A DNA stretch of 64,000 bases. Origin: Mycolicibacterium phocaicum. Lineage in GTDB: Bacteria; Actinomycetota; Actinomycetes; Mycobacteriales; Mycobacteriaceae. The stretch spans positions 5,766,001 to 5,830,000 of the forward strand of contig NZ_AP022616.1 in NCBI RefSeq assembly GCF_010731115.1, written 5' to 3'. The notes under the pieces were generated by a model that made no database searches, was not told the origin of the DNA, and saw only the letters and a list, made by a program, of their open reading frames with translations. The translations under genes were made by a program, and so were the position numbers. This document shows, one piece after another, positions 58,887 through 64,000 of this stretch (position 1 is its first letter; every line of letters starts with the position of its first letter).

Positions 58887-59279
58887 TCACCGCTGTGGAG
58901 ACAGCACCGCCACCACTGCCTCGCCGAGGCGGATCGGGTCGATCGGGTGGGGCACCGCCGCCTCCGCGCGCGACCAGGACGCCAGCCAGGCGTCGTCCGG
59001 GCGGCCGGTGAGCACCACGATCGGCGGGCAGTTCGCGACCTCGTCCTTGAGTTGTTTGGCCAGCCCCATCCCGCCGGCCGGAGTGGCCTCGCCGTCGAGG
59101 ATGGCCAGGTCGATCCCGCCCGCGTCGACGGAACTCACCACGACGGGTGCCGTCGCCACATCGAGATAGGTCAGGTCGGGCAGGTCCGGGTGAATGCGCC
59201 GCCCCAGCGCCGTGCGCACCTGGTCGCGGGTGTTGGGGTTGTCGCTGTACACCAGGATCTTGAGCGCGGAGTCGGCCAC
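58887..59279 (-). CDS. Receiver-domain protein, Rv3143-like
   Basis: 130 residues, a single receiver domain with no output domain. Phosphoacceptor Asp62 (LAILDGEA) and switch Thr91 (VVLTGR) are present, but the invariant Lys-Pro is His111-Pro112 and the acidic pair is reduced to one Asp13. M. tuberculosis Rv3143 has the same place next to nuoA. Its role may be protein-protein signalling rather than classical phosphorelay. Confidence 0.83.
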   Translation of the reverse strand: MADSALKILVYSDNPNTRDQVRTALGRRIHPDLPDLTYLDVATAPVVVSSVDAGGIDLAILDGEATPAGGMGLAKQLKDEVANCPPIVVLTGRPDDAWLASWSRAEAAVPHPIDPIRLGEAVVAVLSPQR

Positions 59280-59325
59280 CTGCCCAGGCTACGACAGTAC
59301 GGTGACCAGGTAGGTCGGGTTCTGC

Positions 59326-59643
59326 CTACTCGTCGGCATAACCCGGATGAGCCACGTCGAGCCGATGTCGCACCAGCGCCCGCAGGACGGGCTCGAGTTC
59401 CGGACCGCGGCCGTCGAAATCCCCGTCGCGGATCGCGCGAGCCAGAGCCTGCTCGTCCTCGAATCCCAACAGCGCGGGTCCCGCGCCCTGTTGCGACAGT
59501 TCCCGCTCGACGATCCGGAGCGCGTTCGCGGCGACGCGGGCATGGAAGTTGACGGCCCCTTCGGTGGCGCCGCGAACCTCCGTCTCCAGGAACTCGGCGA
59601 CAGCAGCGACCAGTTCGGCCGCGGTGGGGCGGTAGTGGCTCAT
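59326..59643 (-). CDS. DUF6285 domain protein
   Basis: 105 residues from ATG 59643 (ATGA overlap with the phosphotransferase). DUF6285 pattern: RPTAAELVAAVAEFLETEV, FHARVAANALRIVERELSQ. Family members sit with APH-like and acyl-CoA dehydrogenase genes; function unknown. Last gene of the operon. Confidence 0.83.
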   Translation of the reverse strand: MSHYRPTAAELVAAVAEFLETEVRGATEGAVNFHARVAANALRIVERELSQQGAGPALLGFEDEQALARAIRDGDFDGRGPELEPVLRALVRHRLDVAHPGYADE

Positions 59644-60599
59644 CGGGCCTCCAGCAAGTTGAGCAGGTCCCATTCGGTCTCGCACACGCGCCGGCCGATG
59701 GTGGCCAACTCCACTGACCTGACGTGCCCGGACAGGTGCCGCTGCGCCTGATAACGGCAGATGATGCCCCAGCGCAAGGTGGCGGACACCAGCCACCAGT
59801 GAAAGGTTTTGCGGTCCAGAGTGATTCCGCTGAAGTGCTCGTAGGCTGTCAGGAAGTTCTCGATACCGCCCAGGCCACCGGCGTCCAGCGTGCGCGGCGC
59901 ACCGAAGCGCCAGGCCCGAATGCAGAACCAGGCCAGGTCCTCGGCACGCGAGCCCAGATGGGTGAGTTCCCAATCCAGCACCGCCGCCAGCCGGCTGCCG
60001 TCGACGATCAGGTTGCCCATGCGGAAGTCGCCGTGAACCAGCACAGCATCGCCGGTGTCCGACGGCTGATTACGCGCCAACCAGCGGAAGGCCCACTCGA
60101 AGGTGGCTGTGGTGTCGCCGATCTCGTCGAGCTCGCGACGCCACGAACTCAGTTGGTCTTCGCTCGACAGCCCGATGCCGGTGGGGTCGGCGCGGTGGAT
60201 CGCCGCCAGCGCTTCGGCACATTGCCCGAGAAGAGTGGCCCGGCCGTCGTCGTCGAGTGCTCGCTGGATCTTGCGGACGATGGTCTCGCCGGGCACGAAG
60301 TCGCACACCAGGAACGGATTACCCAGGGCGCCAACTGAATTGCTGGCCGCCAGTATGCGCGGCACCGGTGCGCCCGCTGCCGCGGCCCGGGACAATGCGG
60401 CGGCCTCCAGTTCCATGCCGGCATGGATCTCATCCGGTGGCCCGACGCGCAGGATCAACGCGCGGGCCCCGGTGGCGGTGACCGCATCGAACGCCCACGT
60501 CGCGCGGCTGGCCCCGCCGGTCAGCTCGTGCAGGTTCTGGACGTCGACCTTCCCGAGGCCCGGCGCCAGCACTCGGGCGACTGCCGCGGCGTCGATCAC
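59640..60599 (-). CDS. APH-like phosphotransferase (FadE36-type neighbour)
   Basis: 319 residues from GTG 60599 (GTGA overlap with the acyl-CoA dehydrogenase). Catalytic loop VLVHGDFRMGNLIVDG with Asp and Asn, metal motif AVLDWELTHLG, N-terminal NLHELTGGASRATWAFDA. Known mammalian ACAD10/11 fuse this kinase to an acyl-CoA dehydrogenase and phosphorylate 4-hydroxyacyl-CoA; the gene pair here suggests the same chemistry. Confidence 0.88.
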   Translation of the reverse strand: MIDAAAVARVLAPGLGKVDVQNLHELTGGASRATWAFDAVTATGARALILRVGPPDEIHAGMELEAAALSRAAAAGAPVPRILAASNSVGALGNPFLVCDFVPGETIVRKIQRALDDDGRATLLGQCAEALAAIHRADPTGIGLSSEDQLSSWRRELDEIGDTTATFEWAFRWLARNQPSDTGDAVLVHGDFRMGNLIVDGSRLAAVLDWELTHLGSRAEDLAWFCIRAWRFGAPRTLDAGGLGGIENFLTAYEHFSGITLDRKTFHWWLVSATLRWGIICRYQAQRHLSGHVRSVELATIGRRVCETEWDLLNLLEAR

Positions 60600-61834
60600 T
60601 TGCGCCCGAACTTCAGCATCCGCTGCGCCACCCGGCGAATCTGAATCTCTTCCGCACCTTCGGTGATCCGGTAGCGGCGGTGGTGTCGATAGATGTGCTC
60701 GAACGGCTCGTGCCGGCTGTAGCCGACGCCGCCATGGATCTGCATGGCCCGGTCGGCAGCCTCGCACACCAGTCGGTTGGCTCGGTAGTTGGCCATCGAC
60801 ACCTTGTCGGAGACCTCCATGTGGTGGTCACGATCCAGATGCCAGGCCGCGAAATACACCAGCAGCCGGACCATCTGGGCCTCGGTCTGCAATTCGGCGA
60901 GCGGCCACTGCACGGCCTGGTTCACCGCCAGCGGCTTGCCGAACACCACGCGCTCGCCGGCGTACTGCGCGGCGCGGTCGATGCAGTACTGCGCGGCGCC
61001 CAGACTGCTGGCGGCCTGGCGAATGCGGTTCTCGTGCAGGAACGTCTGGCCGACCTCCAAGCCGTGGTCCACCTCGCCCAGCACCGCATCTTCCGGCACG
61101 CGAACATCTTTCAGTTCGACCTCACCGTGGTCGCTCGGCATGTTGAACGTCCACCAGTAGTACGGCACGGTGAAGCCCGGGGTGTCGGTGGGGACCAGGA
61201 ACGCGGTGATCCCGACTGCCTGACCGGGCTCGCCCGAGGTCCGCGCGAAGATCAGGTCGTGCGTGGCCCGGTGGACTCCGGTGTTCCAGCGCTTGCGGCC
61301 GTTGATGATCCAGCCGTCGCCGTCCCGGACGGCAGTGGTCTCGAGCCAGGTGGCGTCGCTGCCGTGGTCGGGTTCGGTGAGCCCGAACGCCATGGATCGC
61401 TCGCCGGTGATCATGGCCTCGACCCATTCGGCTTGCTGCGCCGCGGTGCCGAATCGGCTCATCATGATGACCTGCGGGAAGTTGCCGACTATCGACGATT
61501 CGTCCTGCAGGTCGTTGTGGAGCCCAAGCCCCTTGTGCGCCAGGTGTTCCCGGATGACAGCCATGTCCAGATTGGTGCCGTCGCGGCCGCCGAACTCGCG
61601 GGGCAGGCCGTACCGCAGCCAGCCGGCGGCGTCTGCCCGCCGGCGCATCTCGTCGAGCAGGTCCTCCCATTCCCGGGCCGGCACACCGCCGTTCTCCAGA
61701 TCGGTGCGGGCGAATTCCCGTCGTCGGTCGAAGTACTGCAGGTTCTCCCGTTCCAGCGGCTTGATCTCTGCCTCGATGAAGGCATCCATCTCAGCCAGTA
61801 GGCCCGGAAGGTGTTCCGGTAGCGCGAAATCCAC
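60596..61834 (-). CDS. Acyl-CoA dehydrogenase (ACAD10/11-like partner)
   Basis: 412 residues from GTG 61834, with AAGAAGAG about 8 nt upstream. MAFGLTEPDHGSDATWLETTA, VVFGKPLAVNQAVQWPLAELQ and the C-terminal MQIHGGVGYSRHEPFEHIYRHHRRYRITEG mark a complete enzyme. GTGA overlap with the downstream kinase supports a joint role in removing the oxygen of hydroxyacyl-CoAs. Confidence 0.93.
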   Translation of the reverse strand: MDFALPEHLPGLLAEMDAFIEAEIKPLERENLQYFDRRREFARTDLENGGVPAREWEDLLDEMRRRADAAGWLRYGLPREFGGRDGTNLDMAVIREHLAHKGLGLHNDLQDESSIVGNFPQVIMMSRFGTAAQQAEWVEAMITGERSMAFGLTEPDHGSDATWLETTAVRDGDGWIINGRKRWNTGVHRATHDLIFARTSGEPGQAVGITAFLVPTDTPGFTVPYYWWTFNMPSDHGEVELKDVRVPEDAVLGEVDHGLEVGQTFLHENRIRQAASSLGAAQYCIDRAAQYAGERVVFGKPLAVNQAVQWPLAELQTEAQMVRLLVYFAAWHLDRDHHMEVSDKVSMANYRANRLVCEAADRAMQIHGGVGYSRHEPFEHIYRHHRRYRITEGAEEIQIRRVAQRMLKFGRK

Positions 61835-61852
61835 GGTGATCTCTTCTTTCGG

Positions 61853-62464
61853 TCAGAAGCCGTACAGGGTTTTCTTCCAGATGGTCGACAGCGTGGTGAT
61901 GGCATCCTCGTCGCTGATCCGGAGTTCGGATCCGGGGCTGCCGACCACCACCACGGTGAAGTTCTCGAACAGCAGCGCGATGGCGGCGGCGATGTGTTCG
62001 GGGTTGAGGCCCTCGGCGTAACCCTGTGCGGCAGCGTGGCGTACCGAGTCGGCGACCATGTCCATGCCGAAACGACGGAACTCGTGCTGCACCTTGGCGA
62101 ATCGCGGTTGGGTGGCGCCCAGTTGGGCGACCGCGATCATGATGCCGATGTTCTGCTTGAAGAGGTTCCAGTACCCCGTCACGACCGTGGTGAAGTAGTC
62201 GGTGTCCTCGGGCGATTCCGGCAGCGGCACACTCATGCCCGAGGGGGTGACGATGTCGTGCAGGAACGACTCGGCCAGTGCGGCCAGTAGGTCTTCCTTG
62301 TCGTTGAAGTAGCGGTAGAACACCGCCGACGACTTGCCCGCGGCCGACGTGATGTCGGCCAGCGTGGTGCCGTGAAAGCCGCGCTCGGCGAACAGCTTCC
62401 GCGCCGCCAGCTCGATGGCCTCGCGGGTCTGGCGGCCCTTGGCGGTCAGGGTGTCGGTCGGCAT
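61853..62464 (-). CDS. TetR-family transcriptional regulator
   Basis: 203 residues. HTH RQTREAIELAARKLFAERGFHGTTLADITSAAGKSSAVFYRYFNDKEDLLAAL. It is embedded in the operon 2 bp after the lyase gene and 18 bp before the dehydrogenase, so it is likely the pathway repressor, sensing an acyl-CoA. Confidence 0.92.
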   Translation of the reverse strand: MPTDTLTAKGRQTREAIELAARKLFAERGFHGTTLADITSAAGKSSAVFYRYFNDKEDLLAALAESFLHDIVTPSGMSVPLPESPEDTDYFTTVVTGYWNLFKQNIGIMIAVAQLGATQPRFAKVQHEFRRFGMDMVADSVRHAAAQGYAEGLNPEHIAAAIALLFENFTVVVVGSPGSELRISDEDAITTLSTIWKKTLYGF

Positions 62465-62466
62465 GC

Positions 62467-63372
62467 TCAGTCCAGGAGCCGGTCGCCGGCGCGCAGGAGC
62501 GCGCTGGGCAGTTCATGGCCGACCACCCGCTGTGCCACCATGGCCGCGTCGATGGCCAGGTTCAGGTCGATACCGGTGTCGATGTCGCTGTCCCGCAACA
62601 GATAAACCAGATCCTCGGTCGCGATGTTGCCGGTCGCGCCGGGTGCGAACGGGCAGCCGCCCAGCCCACCCACCGACGCGTCGAGTCGGGTGACACCGGC
62701 CTGCACGGCGGCGTAGGCACTGGCGAGGCCGGAGCCCCGGGTGTTATGGAAATGGGCGCCGAGCGGCAGGTCCCCGATGACCGGGCGGACCCGGTTGATC
62801 AGGTCGGCGACGCGCCGCGGCGTGGTGGTACCGATGGTGTCGGCGATGGCGACCCGGTCCGCACCGAATTCGCTTGCTGCCACTGCGATCTCAACGACTC
62901 TGCTCGGGTCGGTCGGTCCATCGAAGGGACAGTCCCATGCGGTGGCGATGATGACCTCGGCGCTGGCTCCGCTGTCGTGGGCCAGTCCCACGATGTCTGC
63001 GATCAGGGCCGTGGACTCGGCCGTCGACCGACCGACGTTGGCCTGGCTGTGGCTGTCGGCGGCGGACACCACGTACTCCAGGGACAGTATGCCGGCGGCC
63101 AGCGCGCGGCCCGCGCCACCCGGCCCGGCCACCAGTGCCGAGAATTCGACATCCGGAAATGCGGACAGCGCGGCTGCCACTTCGGGGGCGTCGGCCAGCG
63201 CCGGCACCTTGGACGGCGACACGAACGCCGTTGCCTCGACTTCCTTCACCCCGGTGGCGACGATGGCTTCGAGCAGTTCGAGCTTGGCCGACAACGGGAT
63301 CGGGTCTTCGAGTTGCAGGCCGTCACGCAGGCAGACCTCGCGGACGGTGACGAACGCCGGTAGGTCTGTCAC
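62467..63372 (-). CDS. Hydroxymethylglutaryl-CoA lyase family protein
   Basis: 301 residues, DRE-TIM fold. VREVCLRDGLQLEDPIPLS (the R-D metal/catalytic pair), the His-containing LGAHFHNTRGSGLASAYAA and the lid motif ASVGGLGGCPFAPGATGN with the catalytic Cys. Cleaves HMG-CoA or a related 3-hydroxy-3-methylacyl-CoA to acetyl-CoA plus a keto acid; leucine- or terpenoid-type catabolism fits the operon. Confidence 0.92.
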   Translation of the reverse strand: MTDLPAFVTVREVCLRDGLQLEDPIPLSAKLELLEAIVATGVKEVEATAFVSPSKVPALADAPEVAAALSAFPDVEFSALVAGPGGAGRALAAGILSLEYVVSAADSHSQANVGRSTAESTALIADIVGLAHDSGASAEVIIATAWDCPFDGPTDPSRVVEIAVAASEFGADRVAIADTIGTTTPRRVADLINRVRPVIGDLPLGAHFHNTRGSGLASAYAAVQAGVTRLDASVGGLGGCPFAPGATGNIATEDLVYLLRDSDIDTGIDLNLAIDAAMVAQRVVGHELPSALLRAGDRLLD

Positions 63373-64000
63373 AGCACACCCTCCGCACGCAGCGCGGCCA
63401 ACTGCTCGCCTTCGAGACCGAGCAGCCGGCCGAACACCTCCTCGTTGTCCTGACCTGGCCGCGCCGAACCGCCGTTGCGGATGGTTCCGGGCGTGTCCGA
63501 CAGCACCGGGACGACGCCGGGGCCCTTGACATTGCGTTGCACGCGTTCGTCCCAGTGGTCGGCGATCATGTTGCGCGCCTGCAACTGTGGGTCTTGCACC
63601 ACTTCGGCGACAGTGTTGATGGGTCCGCTGATCACACCGGCCTCCGACAGCGTGGCGATGATGTCGTGGGGCTCACGCTGCGCTGCCCAGTCGCCGATGA
63701 TCTTGTCGAGTTCGTCCTGGTTGCGGCCCCGCGCCAGATGGTCGACGAACCGCTCGTCGGTCGCCAGCTCCGGGCTGCCCATCGCCTGGCACAGCCGGCG
63801 GAACACCGTGTCCTGGTTGGCCGCGATCACCACCCAGCTGCCGTTGGCGCTCTGATAGATGTTCGACGGCGCGATGCCTTCGAGCCGGGTGCCCGACGGT
63901 CCACGCACCACGCCGCCGATGTCGTAGTCCGGAATGGTGGATTCCTGGATGGCCAAACAACTTTCGGTGAGTGCCGTATCCACGACCTGCCCCTCGCCCG
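63369..64000 (-). CDS. CaiB/BaiF CoA-transferase, C-terminal part (runs off the window)
   Basis: About 210 C-terminal residues; the frame is still open at base 64000 (GEGQVVDTALTESCLAIQE). Typical class III second half: GSWVVIAANQDTVFRRLCQAMGSPELATDERF, EAGVISGPINTVAEVVQDPQLQARNMI. Overlaps the lyase start (ATGA). The catalytic Asp lies outside the window. Likely activates the pathway acid to its CoA ester. Confidence 0.92.
   Translation of the reverse strand, partial: GEGQVVDTALTESCLAIQESTIPDYDIGGVVRGPSGTRLEGIAPSNIYQSANGSWVVIAANQDTVFRRLCQAMGSPELATDERFVDHLARGRNQDELDKIIGDWAAQREPHDIIATLSEAGVISGPINTVAEVVQDPQLQARNMIADHWDERVQRNVKGPGVVPVLSDTPGTIRNGGSARPGQDNEEVFGRLLGLEGEQLAALRAEGVL

Overview
This window looks like chromosome from a fast-growing Mycobacterium/Mycolicibacterium. 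The evidence is high GC with GTG starts and GTGA/ATGA gene overlaps, a complete nuoA-N operon beside an Rv3143-like receiver protein, a 294-residue GH16 protein that matches Rv0315 in length and layout, a FadE5-type acyl-CoA dehydrogenase, an EthA-type monooxygenase, DUF222/13E12 HNH genes behind perfect mycobacterial SOS boxes, and an EspR-like regulator. This assignment is inference from remembered family features; no database search was made.

Layout. 1-2.4 kb: the 5' end of a LexA-box-controlled DUF222 gene, a TetR/DoxX pair and a TauE/SafE permease. 2.4-14.1 kb: single metabolic genes (isochorismatase-like hydrolase, aldehyde dehydrogenase, FadE5-like dehydrogenase, CocE hydrolase, quinone oxidoreductase, EamA exporter, Zn alcohol dehydrogenase, alpha/beta hydrolase, Baeyer-Villiger monooxygenase). 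Two near-identical palindromic elements bracket the FadE5-like gene. 14.4-22.1 kb: a divergent acyl-CoA catabolic cluster (two acyl-CoA dehydrogenases, a fused CoA-transferase and a LysR regulator facing a thiolase-like gene). 22.2-31.5 kb: small membrane proteins, a phosphotransferase pair with a TetR gene, GH16, a Crp/Fnr regulator, and an amino-acid permease plus DmpA-type peptidase with a TetR gene and a shared palindrome.

31.5-35.7 kb is the least explained part. A divergent EspR-like regulator faces four same-strand genes of unknown function arranged as two paralogous pairs (A-B-B'-A'). An unreported-looking 53-residue single-TM gene sits before the last copy, and a secreted protein follows. 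35.7-41.8 kb holds a MocR regulator and three gapless copies of a 49-bp operator-like block upstream of a 4-TM protein, an AhpD-like protein and a DUF2867/SRPBCC operon. A nitroreductase and a stand-alone qcrB behind a perfect CRP box lie between them. 42.1-43.4 kb is a second SOS-box DUF222-HNH gene.

43.5-58.7 kb is nuoA-N (proton-pumping NADH dehydrogenase) on the minus strand, with almost every gene overlapping the next; a 71-bp palindrome separates nuoF from nuoG. 58.9-64 kb carries the receiver-like protein and a minus-strand operon for acyl-CoA breakdown (CoA-transferase, HMG-CoA-lyase-like, TetR, acyl-CoA dehydrogenase, phosphotransferase, DUF6285). No tRNA, rRNA, CRISPR array, insertion sequence or prophage was seen.
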